A DNA stretch of 64,000 nt from Brachyhypopomus gauderio (taxonomy: Eukaryota; Chordata; Actinopteri; Gymnotiformes; Hypopomidae), in assembly GCF_052324685.1 (NCBI RefSeq), contig NW_027506892.1, positions 1,617,809 to 1,681,808 of the forward strand, in the 5' to 3' direction. A model generated the notes under the pieces. That model did not search any database, was not told where the DNA came from, and worked only from the letters and a program-made list of their open reading frames with translations. Below are positions 1 to 33,358 of this stretch, one piece after another (position 1 is the first letter of the stretch; each line of letters opens with the position of its first letter). A program made the position numbers and the translations under genes.

Positions 1-1069
1 CAGAGAGTCGGCCCCCGCCACCACCGTGGAGCCCAGCAGCTCCTGGTTGAGATGAAGGAGCACGTTCCCATCTGACGTTGTGAGAGGGACAATGGAAGCA
101 GAAAACAGGAAATAGGAAGTAAGACAGAAACTACTCAGAAAATCTCTCTCTCTCCCTCTCTCTCTCTGACTCTCTCTCTCTCTCTCACACAGACACAGAC
201 ACTCTCTCACTCTTTTTCACTCTCCCACCCATCCTCCTATTTGCACACTACTTCCTCTTCCACACAGGGTCGCTGGGTTCATGGCCGCGCACATACGACC
301 TTCTCAAGCTGCTGTCACAGCACGTGTTAACAGAGTCCACTGAGCTCTTCAGACTCACAAGCATGTGACTGTCATTGTCCTTAAATGCAAAGTACAATGT
401 TTCAGCCTAAAACTGCTTTATCATGGCAAAATCTTAAAGGCAGTGCGAGTTTATCTGTACACCACTTTTCATACACAGCGGTAATTCAAAGAGCTCCACA
501 AAAGATATATAGAAGAGTAATTGAGCTCAGAGCAGCCTAAGATCTATCACCTCAGCTAGGTCTTTGCCAGAGATTAAAGACAGAAATTATATCTCATACC
601 TGAATTACATCGTATATCTGCAGAATAGCTAAAAGCTGCATCTTCATTTTTACCTTAGGCAGGAACAACTATGTAGTTCCTAATGATCTAATATTTCTGG
701 GTCTGACTTTTTTTATCCTGCATGATTCCAAACACATACACCAGTCCCACACCATTAAATGATTTATAGAGCAGTAATAACACCTTCACGTCTGCTCTGT
801 GAGGGATTGGTAGTATGTTGGTAGTATGTTGGTAGTATGTTGGTAGTATGTAAGAACTTACAAATGGTGGTGATGTGTTCTCTTCTTTTGCTCCTAGTCA
901 GAACTCTGCGTTTGTAATCAACAGACGCCGGTCATTTGTCATTTTTGGTGTTCTGATAGGAGGCCATTATGGTGCCGTGTTAGAGATAAATACATGGACG
1001 CATTTCTACAGGTGTGTCTTTATTCTCCTCCTCAATTTCCCTCAGGATTACTTACTTAATTCATTAAGT

Positions 1070-1140
<71 letters not shown>

Positions 1141-1903
1141 GGAAGTCTCTGATCTTGTTGAATGTTCTTATGGTGATGAAATGTATATGATGTAATTGCT
1201 AAAACTGAGATCAGAATCTACGCCATGGTTATGAACACTTTAGATTTTCGAGTCTAAAAGGGCTGCTGCTCTTACCTCTCCTTCCTGTTGGAAATTATTT
1301 ATTTTTCAATTGTATACATTTTTGACCCATTGATTTTAATGATGCACTCAAGGCATGTACAAAGACACTGGAGGGAACTGTAGCTGTCTGTGGAGAGGGC
1401 TGTGGTTAGAAACATGTAGTTCAATAAGAACAGCCCAAGAATCGCTGGGTTCACACTCCGCAGGCTTATATAGGGCTGTGTTAATATGGTGAGTCACATC
1501 ATACACACAAATGCACCTTAACAAGCTTGTAATCCTGCAGCTTTGACAGAGGAAACTATATTAATTTAGTATACTAAGTATTAGTATACCTGACAAAGTT
1601 TCATAAGTCTATGAAGGCACAAATCCCAAGATAGTTCAAATCTATAATTAAACTATTCAATTAATTTCACCAGTAAACCAAATTTTCAGTAATAGAGCTG
1701 TATTGACACACATTAAACTCAATGATCAGATACTGGACAAGATGAGTCCCCCATAATTTGTTGTTACAAATCAAAGCTTATAAATACGGAATTGTCTGCG
1801 ACAGAGAAAAAGATATTTAAGACAATAATAGTTGTTTACCACATGCAGGGAGTCTTGCTGCCAGCGCCGCCAGCAGAGACGCAACAATAACAAACATCTT
1901 CAT
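1..1903 (-). CDS. Secreted protein gene, 5' end only (exon 1 and part of exon 2)
   Basis: Two exons fit together on the minus strand. Exon 1 is 1840-1903. It starts with ATG at 1903 (a second in-frame ATG lies two codons later) and encodes a signal peptide beginning MKMFVIVASLLAALAARLPA, with a short basic start, a hydrophobic core and small residues before the likely cleavage site. It ends in phase 1 at a GTAAAC donor. Exon 2 enters at 71 behind a CAG acceptor and restores the frame, giving DGNVLLHLNQELLGSTVV and on to base 1, where the window cuts it. The joined N-terminus predicts entry to the secretory pathway. I do not recognise the mature protein. The 1.77-kb intron holds a (TATC)n tract and nothing else recognised. 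The gene is head-to-head with ccdc117. Confidence 0.6.
1070..1140. repeat. (TATC)n microsatellite
   Basis: About 17 uninterrupted tetranucleotide units lie in intron 1 of the left-edge gene. A short ORF through it is repeat-derived and not a gene. Confidence 0.9.
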
Positions 1904-2467
1904 TTATTCCGCTTGATGTAGAAAACACCAAACACTGTGTTCATAACTCGCTCCAAGTTGGTAATAAAGTCAGGAACACCAAACCCAGGGTGACTTGTCT
2001 CAGACGAACCGGTCCTGCTCAGATCAGGGGCAGAGTAACACACTTATTCACACTTATTCACACTTATTCACATGACTGCACTGTACAATAAAGGCGGAGT
2101 TAGTGGAAACACCACAAACAAAATGGCAGTGTTCCATCATAAGACTGGGGGATTATCATATTGCTCCATCTTCTCATATTAAAACGTCTGTTATCTGTTT
2201 ACCAAACTGAGGTTTGGAGGCAACATTCAATATTCAACAGCGATAATATGTGTATCTGCGTGACGTGAATTTGTTTACGTTCGTCGGCGATACCCGGATG
2301 AGGAGTTACCCCGTTAGCGGACTACAAGTCCCACAATCCCCCGCGTTCTCGCCAGAAACTTCTCGGCTCGCGCAGGTTCGAGTGAGTTTCGCCTTCGCCG
2401 TCGCGTTTCTTTTGAGCGTCACGTTTCTCCTCGGCGTTGCTGCTTGGGTTCGTGAGCGGCATGAAAG
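1904..2467. promoter_or_regulatory. Shared intergenic promoter region and non-coding first exon of ccdc117
   Basis: The start codon of the minus-strand secreted gene (1903) and the putative first exon of ccdc117 (ending at 2467 before GTGAGA) face away from each other. That leaves under 500 bp to carry both promoters. The stretch from about 2270 to 2650 is rich in CpG, unlike its surroundings, as expected of a CpG-type promoter. A 10-bp unit, cacttattca, is repeated three times at 2041-2070. No TATA box was found. The exon and promoter assignments are inferred from position and splice signals only. Confidence 0.4.
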
Positions 2468-3021
2468 GTGAGAAACACGTCCGGACACGCGAATTAAACC
2501 ACATGTTGTGTTTGTTATGGGTATTTAGGGTCAGTATATGTCTGCGGATCGCGTGCGTGAGCGAGCGCGTCACGGCCCGGGAGTTGCAGGCTCGCGCCGC
2601 GCGTCTGTAAGTTTGGTGTGTGCAGCGGCAGCGACTGAGCTCGGTCCGTCACGGGAAGAACCAGAACCAGACACCAGGTCATCTCGGCCCACACTCACAT
2701 CTATTGCGTTTGTAAAAGAACACGTGTTTGGACGTAACAGCCATAACCGTGATGGTGTCGCCAGCTCGTTATTGCACTGCTGCATGAAAACACTGTAGCA
2801 AAACTCACTATGCACAAAAAGTTGAACAGTAGCTGATACAGCCCTGTTATTTACATAACTAACCTAATGCACCTTCATTAGCGGCAGGTTGCATCCAGTC
2901 TGTAACCACTGCCCGTTATTTTAATAGGCCTGGTTCATGTGTGTTTACTCCTGCCACTGTTCTGAGTTTTGCTCTGCTTGCAGCTCTCTTGTGAATTAAG
3001 GGTCATCGGGGTGTATCTGAG

Positions 3022-5098
3022 ATGCACAGTTGCAGCGCCGGAAGCAGTGATGTTGGTTATCTTCCCTCGGTGTACGCCACTCTCCCCCTCATGCCCGTCC
3101 CCAACGTGGGGGTGTCGGCTCCACCCAGTGGCTCACACCATCTCCCGGGGAGCGCCATGACAAATCCGTAAGATTCTTACTTTACGATGCGGTTGGTAAG
3201 GTCGCTTCGAACTAGTCGTGTTGTGTTTCCCTGCAAGACTAGATACATGTGTCAGAGATTTTGTTTATCAGCAGACATGTGAGAACTTTTTCTTCGCTGT
3301 ATTGTATGTCTGTGGTGTTGTGCATTACCTTCATGCAGTTTGACTTTTTAGTGTTATTGTTACAGTATTACTAAAAAGATAAAAACACCGTCCTGATAGT
3401 TGATGAATCTGAGAACAGACCACAGCCACCTCCCTTAACAGGATCCAGTAACCATCACGCTAGCAGAAGTCAAAGAAAGGGTCTCGGGTACGAAGAGCTT
3501 GAAGACCCTGACATGGTCTTCACCTACACCTGCAAGATGGAACCCACACTGAAGGGTTAACTAAAGACTAGACAGTCCAGACAGACCAACCTGTGCACCA
3601 CCTGGATTGACTACATAAAAGCCCACGATTCAGGACTCCTTCATCAGGATCTCAATGAGGCTGTGGAAACGACCACAGAGGCCAGCTTCAAACCAGTAGC
3701 ACAAATCACGGTCAAATTTGGGATTTAGAGATGAAGATGCACTTTTTCACCACTGCTGATCTAAATAAGCCTGAAATCATGTCTCAAGAGTCCTGGAACC
3801 GGCTAGATTGAAAGACAGCCCAGAGACACTAATCATGGCAGCACAGAAACAAGCTCTGAATACACGATCAGTAGAGGCTGTGTCCTACCACACCAGGCAG
3901 GACACCAGATGCAGGACCCAAGGCTACAGTGATGCCCCTGAAACAGTCCTGCACATGACAGGCAGAGCGCACACGGGACACCGTGACCAAGTGGCTGGCA
4001 TAGTGTACAGAAACATCAGTGCTGAGAACAGACCAGAGAAGAGCTGGAAGGTAAATGCAACAGTGGTCACCGTAGTAATCGCTGCATTATGGTCTGTAAC
4101 CCCTAAATTGGGAGAATGGATCCCTGACAGTAACATCGAGCGCAGGCCCGTGAGGTGTGCAGTCCTGTGAGCAGCTGAGACACTGCACAGGGCCCTCAAA
4201 CTCCCAGGTCTCAGGACCTGAGCTTGAAGGTCAAAGTTCACCTGAGGGAGGCGAGTGGAGAATTTTTTTATTTTTATTTTATTTTTTGTGACCATATGAT
4301 TAATCAAACAGTGACACTGGAAAAGTCAAACTGCATGAAAGTAAAGGTGCCCAGTGGCCGCCTCGTAATGTTGGCTGAACGGCTACGACACCCTTGGTCT
4401 GATTTCTGTGTGTGCTCTGTCGTCCCTCAGAAGCTGGGAACGAAGATGTCAGAGGAAGCACAGAAGGACTGATGCAGAGTAAGACGGTGTCTTGCAGCTC
4501 TGTACTATATAGTTCTGTATTATATAGAATCTTGGCTGCTAAGTCTGTGTGCTTCTGTGAAACAATTCTGATTGGTCTACAGGTTTCTAGAATCTGCCGA
4601 TGATAACTGATGCTTCCCAGAGTTGCTGATTTGTGATTGGCTCCTTCTTCCAGGGGCTGCAATGCCAAAAGGCAGAAGCTGATGGAGGTGGTGGGGTCGG
4701 AGTACGCGTGCACCAAACCCCACCACGCCTGGTCCGTGGAGGACGTGTCCTGCTCCACCTCTGCCCAGCCCAGCCCTGCAGCTCTCGTCCCGGGTCGCGG
4801 TGCTCAGGACGTGGGCGTGGCCTTCCCGGCCACCCCATTAGCCCCGCCCAGGCTGGAGAACGAGGGTTGCTGCATGGAGGTGGAGGCAGCGCAGAGGAAA
4901 CTACAGGAGATCGAGGACAGGTGAGAGACGAGGGGGCGGGGCAGAGTGCATCACACAGTACAGCATCACACTCTCGCCTGCAATTACAACTAGCTGTTCT
5001 TGAAACACCTTGTTATTAATATGGATTTGAATGGATCTCTAATGTTCTGTTATCTTAATTCGGTTTAACCAGGATTATTAAAAAAACGCCTATATATA

Positions 5099-5181
<83 letters not shown>

Positions 5182-5475
5182 GGCGTTTATATAGGCGATA
5201 TAAAACGCCTCCAGAGGCATTTTAATTTAACTTATTTCAGAATATCGGTTTTTGACTCATTATTCCTAATTAATAATGATTAAACTGTTCACACACGTTC
5301 CACAAATGAAACAAAAAACCAACAAACAAGAATTTATTCACATCTTCCAGCACCAGGTGGGCTGTAGGCGTAGACTATCAGTCCAAGAACTACAGCCAAT
5401 CTTCAGTTTAGTGTCGGTCCATGTTCTAAAACTCCGAGGACTTTGAATAGCTGGCTGGGAATGTTGGGAAATGAA

Positions 5476-5530
<55 letters not shown>

Positions 5531-6030
5531 GATCACTCTAGAGGACGACAGCGATGAGGACTTGGATGTTGAGCCAATGCATCGCAAGCCGGTGCTGGTT
5601 CTGTCCGACAGCCTGAGGGAGGGTCTTCAGCGCGGCCTGGGAGACATTCTCCCACATACAGTCGCTCAGTCCGTGTGAGTGCAGCCCGGTTCAGTCACAC
5701 CGTGGTACTGGCCCAATACGAGAGGACACTTCCTAACAGTTCCTTCCTCAGAACTGAGCATACTTGTTTTGTCTTCCTCGTCTCTGCAGGAGTCGCTCTT
5801 GTATGGAGTTGGTGCTTTGGCGCCCCCCACAGGATCCAGTCACGCAACAACGGAAAGACTCTTTCCAGAGACAACAGCGCAAACACCCTGTGTGCAGACA
5901 GACCCCAACACCCACACCCAGCACCCCCCCCTCTGAACAACCGCAGCCCAAAGAGTCAGAACAGCCCTTTGGTGCGCTCTACTGCCCCCTGGTGGCCGCC
6001 ACCACAGTGGAGGAGGATATGGAACTATAG
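3022..6030 (+). CDS. ccdc117: Coiled-coil domain-containing protein 117
   Basis: Four coding exons join in frame: 3022-3167, 4654-4920, 5531-5674 and 5790-6030, 798 nt or 265 aa, close to the roughly 280 aa of mammalian CCDC117. Family blocks in order are a basic segment NAKRQKL early in exon 2, RRKLQEIEDR-like QRKLQEIEDRI across exons 2-3, an acidic DDSDEDLDVE, the block PVLVLSDSLREGL, then CMELVLWRP at the start of exon 4 and the C-terminus VEEDMEL. These match the conserved C-terminal half of CCDC117; the N-terminus is Pro/Ser-rich and divergent. The ATG at 3022 lies in the second exon (acceptor at 2983), behind a non-coding exon ending at 2467. The protein is intracellular and predicted helical, with no signal peptide or membrane segment. 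Intron 3 ends in a (GT)n tract abutting the exon 3 acceptor. The gene converges with the coiled-coil gene at 7632. Confidence 0.9.
3425..4230 (+). mobile_element. Decayed R2/NeSL-like LINE 3' fragment in ccdc117 intron 1
   Basis: A partly open frame (ATG at 3808, stop at about 4170) reads AAQKQALNTRSVEA, YHTRQDTRCR, DAPETVLHMTG, QVAGIVYRNI, WKVNATVVTVVI and TPKLGEW in order. Another frame near 4190 continues with RALKLPG. This order is the C-terminal region of the site-specific-type LINEs with a restriction-like endonuclease (R2/NeSL group), where a Cys/His cluster precedes the endonuclease. Large pieces between the blocks, including the endonuclease core, are missing. Upstream bases from about 3425 give further out-of-frame remnants. 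It is in the same orientation as ccdc117 and is not a ccdc117 exon. The class is assigned from memory of the motif order. Confidence 0.6.
5089..5182. repeat. (TA)n tract with inverted flanks
   Basis: A long alternating TA run in ccdc117 intron 2. The flanks are inverted: acgcctatata on the left, tatataggcgt on the right, so it could extrude as a cruciform. Confidence 0.85.
5480..5529 (+). repeat. (GT)n tract abutting the ccdc117 exon 3 acceptor
   Basis: About 24 GT units run directly into the AG at 5529-5530 that precedes exon 3. The acceptor therefore lacks an ordinary pyrimidine tract. Confidence 0.85.
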
Positions 6031-7631
6031 TCCCCTCTAGTCCGACCATTTGTACTCCGTTAATGGGGGGAAACTGTGACCTAGTACAACAGTGCAGTTC
6101 TGTACAACATCGTCTTTGCCAAAATGAAGCTTTTATTCCCGGACTTCATGTTGCTGGTTTTGAACTACAGTGGTGAGAGTGGATGATATGAAATGTGACT
6201 TTGATGCCATCTTTGTAATCGTTTGTTTTTGGTCATGAGAGAAGTTGAGTTTGTGCCACAGGGGTCATGATGCCGTCACATAGCGCACACGGACACGTCA
6301 CCGTCGTCAGCAAGACCGATTTTAAGAATGAAGATCACAGAAAACGTCATGATGCCTGTCAGTAGCACCTCGCCACAACTATCACACGTCTTCAGTAAAT
6401 GAAGACCTGGATCTCCTCCTGCCACACGTAATGCCACATACTGTAATAATAGAGCTTCGCTTCTGTACAGTATCTGTACTCCAATCTCCAAATGGTTTGA
6501 GAGTTTGCAGACAGATTTAATGATCGTTTTAATTATTTCAGTTTATGGGCTGTTTATGCAACATGGATGTTAACACTCATGGGGTTGGATATTGTGACCT
6601 TTGACCTAGTTTCCTAAATGCAGAGTGTGTATAAGAGTGTGTGATGAAAGTGCATTTGCTGGATTGCTGGTGTCAAATCTAGGTTCAGATGCATTTGTAG
6701 AAACACTTTTGGGGGCACGAGTTTCTTTGTTGTATGATATATCCATCTTTAACATGCATCCTCACAAAATAAGTTAATGAGGTAAATGGCATTTATGTCT
6801 ACAAATCGCATGGATGCAAGTTTCATCATTCCTGTGTTTTTATTTTTTGTTTGTTTGGTTTTTTTTTTTTTTTTTTTTGCTGTTTTACTTGGTTTTTCTT
6901 ACTGATGTGACAAAAGCATTAATGGCCTGTGTACATCATACGTTTTTTCTTTTTACATATATAAAAAAAACATGCTTTTGAAATGTAGTTCATGTGTTTT
7001 AATTTGAACACACACCGTAGTCGTGATTTGGATGGTCTGTATTGGTCCAGAGGTTAAAGCAGGCAGCAGTGTTGCGGAGGAAGAGGCCAGTTGCATTAAT
7101 CATTCCAGCTTCGTTATGCAGTCGTCTTTCAGCTTCAACACTGGGAGCTGCTTCTGCTCCAGTTTAGCGTGTTGATATCATTTCACACCGTTGGGAGATT
7201 CATGAGCTCTGCATCTGCCAGAGGAGAATGTGATGTTGATCCAAAAGACGTTTGTCTGTTCTCGGGCTCAAGATACGATCACAGTCCTCCAAGCCCGTGA
7301 GACGCTGCCCCCACAGTTAACAGTACTGCAACCCTGTATAATTAATGTCACTGTTTTACTGCTGTAGTTGTTCATATGCATCTTGAAGTGATTCTTTTGA
7401 CAATGCATTTGGTACATTTGTGGAGTCACGACCTGTTTCTCACTCTCACCAGATTTGGGTCACAGCGCAAAAAAGATCAGAGCAAAATATCCTGAATTCA
7501 GCCTGAAGGGTTTTAACTCTGTTTATCAGTCCTGCTCGTTTGAAAACACCAGACCTGAAGATCTCTGTAAAAAGACTCGGTAATGGATGTAATATTGTGT
7601 CAGAAAGTTCAAAGGTTTGTGTTCATGGCCA
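6031..7631. other. Convergent 3' regions of ccdc117 and the coiled-coil gene
   Basis: This stretch lies between the ccdc117 stop (6030) and the coiled-coil gene stop (7632 on the minus strand). I found no canonical AATAAA on the plus strand between 6031 and 7040. On the minus strand AATAAA occurs at about 6838-6843 and 6130-6135, so the minus-strand transcript may run into the ccdc117 3' UTR. A poly(T) run lies near 6860. No gene was seen. Confidence 0.4.
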
Positions 7632-29692
<22,061 letters not shown>

Positions 29693-30918
29693 CGCTTGAC
29701 ATTCACAGACGCACGCGCCGCAGGATCTTAGCAACCATCAGTCCTGCAGACCCAACACACCCTAAAAAGAACTTGAACTGAAGACACATGGAGCGGTTCA
29801 GGTAATGCTAGACATTCAAATGGCTTCAGTTCACTGGTGCATAATCAAACATTTCTCACATTTGTGAACACACATTATAGATCAGATTTCCCATATTTCA
29901 CATTGTCAGATGAGGCTTGACTTGTCCACCCATGTGATCAAGACTCGTTTCAGTCCTGTCTTTGTGTGCATATACTTGGCGATCGATCGTGATATAATAC
30001 TTAATTTGTGTCCATTTACACCTCCACTTCCCTAACAATTTACACTCCAATTTTATTTGCTGATAGTGCCACACACTCATTACACTCCATGTCTCAAAGG
30101 TTGCCCACCCCTGGCATAGAGCATACCTGTCAACTCTCCCGTTTTGGCTGGGAAACTACTACCATATTTTACCCCTCTTTCCCGATGTCCTCCCGTATTA
30201 ATATTTCCCCGTAAATTCCCGTATTGTAATATAGTATATATCTTAAAAGCATTCAAGCGCCTCTCTAAACTGAACTATGTCGCTAGTCTCGCGAGAATGG
30301 CAACCTGCAGTAGCCCGAGTGTCAGTTCTCGCGAGAATAGCGCTGACAGCGGGAACAACAAACCCGAAAAACTAATCAGAGATGGATGAATGTAACGAGA
30401 GAGAAGGTGTTTCTATCAAAAAAGTGAAGACGTCGTGTAAAATATAAGGGGTCCTGGACCTTGATTGGGCTGGAGGGAATGATCGCAGCGACCAGCGGAA
30501 AATTTTCCTTATTTTTAAATAAAAAACGTGACAGGTATCTACTTTGCTGCCAGGGTGCTCCTTTTCTAATGTAATTCATTCAATTCCATCTCATTACTCC
30601 TTTATTTAAATGTATTATTTAAAGTAGAATTAATTTGCCCAAATTAAAATGGCAGTAGATACGAACAGTCTCAAATGTAAATTCATTCATGCTGCGGTTT
30701 ATTGTGGTACTTTTGCATATTTTTATTTTTTTTTTCTTAAAAAAAAGAAATGTATAATAATGAGCTTATTATTAAAAAGGAACAACTATTACTGAATAAA
30801 GTAATATATATATATATATATATATATATTCATATATTTTTAGTAAGTTGCGTACTAAAATTCTATAACCACAGTATGTTTTTTGTTTACTTAGATGTTA
30901 TGAATTGATTAATCGAAA
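29693..30918. other. Upstream region of the coiled-coil gene and of cassette A1
   Basis: This lies between the minus-strand start at 29692 and the plus-strand cassette promoter near 30919. It holds a GATCGATCG motif near 29979 that recurs at 36000 and 53229, and a hAT-like end (ggttgcccacccctggc) near 30098. A block at 30121-30220 is rich in tcccgta, a common fish repeat. A segment at 30243-30480 recurs at 41845-42072 and 54370-54600. The stretch at 30268-30360 is CpG-rich with repeated tctcgcgaga. No intact gene was seen. Confidence 0.4.
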
Positions 30919-31004
30919 TGACGTCACAATACATGACGTTGGTAAGTAGTAGAATTCCGTTTCTATAGTAACGACATAACACAACATAACCGAACGTATA
31001 TAAG
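30919..31004 (+). promoter_or_regulatory. Promoter of cassette A1: CRE palindrome and TATA box
   Basis: The palindrome TGACGTCA (cAMP-response-element consensus) lies at 30919-30926 and a TATA box, TATATAA, at 30998-31004. Transcription would be expected to start about 30 bp further on, near 31030, leaving a 5' UTR of about 100 nt before the ATG at 31132. The TATA box and surrounding 100 bp are conserved in all four cassettes. Confidence 0.6.
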
Positions 31005-31131
31005 GCCGCACGTCAAGGCAGTCGACACCAGTGTGATATTTGTTGAGAAAAAGGAAAGACTGTACAGCATCACAGCTGAACATACAACTAATTAACACAG
31101 TAGTGGACAGTGGAGAGTTATAAGAAAGAAG

Positions 31132-31770
31132 ATGGACTGCAGTATACAGACTGAGATGGAAAGTGAAATTCTGAAAAGAAGTGAGGAACAATCAAAGGAT
31201 TACACACAGACGCTGAGTGAACAGGAGGAGATGTTCAAGATGACAATTGAAAATATGATATCCAGGATTAATAAAGCCACAGATCAAATAGACACAGAGA
31301 TGATAAAAAACAGAGAGATGGTCAGTGAGTACAAGAAGATGGAAAAGGAGTGGGCAAGAGAGAGAGAAGAAATGAAGAAGAGACTTAAGGAACTGGAGGA
31401 TGAAAAGAGGGTGGTTGAAGAGGAGAGGAAGCTAATGGAGGAGGCGTGTATAAAGGAGACGAGAAGGTTGGCCGAGTACACAGCGAGGGAGGAGCTGGAG
31501 AAGATCAAGCTTAGGCACGAGATCTTCTTCTACCAAGAAAACGAAAAGGCACGCCTGAGTGAAGTAGAAGAACTTAGACAAAAGATGAAGGAGAATGAAA
31601 AGATAAAGGGGGAGCTAGAAGAAGAGTTGAGAAGGAATAAGGCTTCATGCCGCCTGAAGCAAATGGTGGCTAGAGCGTTTGTGAAGAAAGACGGAAAACC
31701 TGAGGGCTCTGAGAAGAGAACTCTGGGACGATGGTGGAGGAGCATATGGCGAAAATGGTTCAAGCACTGA
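31132..31770 (+). CDS. Small coiled-coil protein with Trp-rich basic tail, copy A1 (212 aa)
   Basis: A single uninterrupted frame starts MDCSIQTEMESEILKR. Residues 1 to about 175 are almost entirely charged heptad sequence (for example EYKKMEKEWAREREEMKK and EELEKIKLRHEIFFYQ), predicted to form one long coiled coil. A short stretch NKASCRLKQMVARAF follows, and the protein ends RTLGRWWRSIWRKWFKH, a 17-residue tail with four Trp, one Phe and mostly basic partners that would make an amphipathic helix. There is no signal peptide and no membrane segment. The ATG lies about 128 bp downstream of a TATA box. Length and sequence match copy B1 with few differences. I do not recognise the family; the coiled coil resembles the C-terminal coils of fish GIMAP-type proteins only in general character. 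Confidence 0.75.
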   Translation: MDCSIQTEMESEILKRSEEQSKDYTQTLSEQEEMFKMTIENMISRINKATDQIDTEMIKNREMVSEYKKMEKEWAREREEMKKRLKELEDEKRVVEEERKLMEEACIKETRRLAEYTAREELEKIKLRHEIFFYQENEKARLSEVEELRQKMKENEKIKGELEEELRRNKASCRLKQMVARAFVKKDGKPEGSEKRTLGRWWRSIWRKWFKH

Positions 31771-31784
31771 AGTGAAAGTGTGAG

Positions 31785-31817
31785 GAACCGCACATGATCT
31801 CCGTGTAGATGCGGTTC
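31785..31817 (+). other. Conserved hairpin just after the stop codon (A1)
   Basis: GAACCGCA at 31785-31792 pairs with TGCGGTTC at 31810-31817 across a 17-nt loop, 15 nt after the stop. The stem is identical in all four cassettes. Its function is unknown. Confidence 0.6.
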
Positions 31818-32860
31818 ACCTGCCGCTCATCGCGCCTCCCCATCGCAACTATTTAATCTTCCCCCTCACTCTTCTTGTGAAGTATTGGTGCCATGCCACG
31901 TACCGAGCGGTCTCTCCGTGTTACTGCCTTCCCCGTGTACCGACCTCTGATCTCCTCCTAGACCTCGTCCCCTGCCTAGTCCCTCTGAACCAGAACCATA
32001 TAGAGAGAGAGTCGCGCCATCTCCGTTCACTCCAACGGACCCGTTTGATTACAGCAAATACGAGCAGCGCAGTCAAGCTGGACCAGTGGACCATCTGTGA
32101 TACACTTTTACAGGTTAGTACGCTTAAAAAATCTGATTGTGTATTATAAGGACATCAGAATCAAATTAACATGTGCGTTAAAATGTGAATTAAAGCATTT
32201 TAGTGAATTATCCACCTCTTAATAAGCAGATTTACTTTTAGGAGTAATGATTAGTCCAAATGTTTCTGTCTAATGGGCTTGATTTGGAGCTGTTTGGGGG
32301 GTTGTTGGATTTTGAAGCTCGGCTGCTGGAGTTGTTTTTCACCTTTGTGGATTGGCTCTTGCTTCCAAGCTGACCATCTTTTAACCGTTTCTTCTTTCTG
32401 TCATTTCGTATTGTGCAGGGGGCTTCCTCTTTCTGAGTGCGGGGCGATGCACAAAAATGGTGCAAACAGCATCTGCTCTCAGCCTAGTCTTGCCCTGTTT
32501 GGTTCTGATGAACTGGTCTGCCTCAAAATGTGCCTGCAGAGTGATGTGAGTTTACTCCTCACACATGACAACTCAGTTTTGTCTACCCATATACATATCC
32601 CATAGTGGGTGAATACACAGTATTAGAGAACACTTACTGGATACGTATACACTCATTACACGTATAAAAAACAACCAAGGATGTGCAACAAATTCAAATT
32701 CATATCACATCAATACTCATAATAATCTTTTTCTCCTCTCTCTCTTTAGGCCAAAGAACCACAGGGGATTCAATGGAGCTGCAACTAGATGGCACCCTCA
32801 CCTGTTTGATAGCTCTGTGATCATTGTTTCAATAAAGACGGCTATTATCCGCACTTGGAT
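31818..32860 (+). other. Spliced-looking 3' region of cassette A1
   Basis: Splice-like signals follow the ORF in order: donor CAG-GTTAGT at 32113/32114, acceptor ttgtgcag at 32418, donor GAT-GTGAGT at 32545/32546, acceptor ctctctttag at 32749, and AATAAA at 32831-32836. Pieces 32419-32545 and 32750 to about 32860 would be exons 2 and 3. A 90-codon frame at 31877-32149 is open in every copy, but reading on through the donor makes it doubtful as a protein. The same signals occur in cassettes A2 and B1, and in B2 up to the window edge. Confidence 0.5.
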
Positions 32861-32999
32861 CCTTGTCTGCCTGATTAGTACGTTACAGAAAGGGTAGTAA
32901 ACAAACCTGTGCCCTAGAGAGATTATAAATAATATGGCATTTCATAATAATAATAACAATAATAATAATAAACACATTTTATGAACTTATTCATTTTGG

Positions 33000-33300
33000 T
33001 TGGATGTGCCATTGCCACAGAGGGCACGCTGATGCCAACTCCTCTCTGAGGTTCACCATCTGCAACTATAGAACTATATTTGGATTATAAATACAGACTT
33101 ATGCTAACGGGTCGCCCAATGGAGGATGGGTTCGCTTTTGAGTCTTGGTCCTCCCGAGGTTTCTTCCTAATCCCCACCATCATAGGGAGTTTTTCCTCAC
33201 CACTGTTGCCTCTGTCGCTCATTAGGGATCTGGACCCATACAATTGTAAAGCTGCTTTGTGATGTGTTGTAAAAAGCACTATATAAATAAATTTGACTTG
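33000..33300 (+). mobile_element. Teleost retroposon 3' tail
   Basis: The text gcccaatggaggatgggttc, ggtttcttcctaatcc, gggagtttttcctcaccact, ggatctggacccatac and gtaaagctgctttgtgatg, ending ctatataaataaatttgact, is a dispersed 3' end seen behind many fish LINE/SINE copies. It recurs at 41560-41850 and 57190-57495. Confidence 0.65.
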
Positions 33301-33358
33301 ACCATGTTACAATAATTATGATATTTTATATATATATATATATATATATAAAAAATTA

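Noticed and set aside
875..1141. 88-codon frame ending in SIYLSIYLSI repeats
   Set aside because: Generated by the (TATC)n microsatellite in an intron.
2250..2798. Overlapping short frames on both strands in the CpG-rich region
   Set aside because: They overlap the inferred first exon and promoter of ccdc117, have no supporting homology, and stay open only because the stretch is GC-rich.
3808..4170. 120-codon frame as a ccdc117 exon
   Set aside because: Exons 1 and 2 of ccdc117 join in phase without it, and its motifs belong to a LINE.
31877..32149. 90-codon frame conserved in all four cassettes as a second protein
   Set aside because: It runs through the conserved donor at 32113 into intron-like sequence, and its ending depends on that; conservation equals that of its non-coding surroundings.
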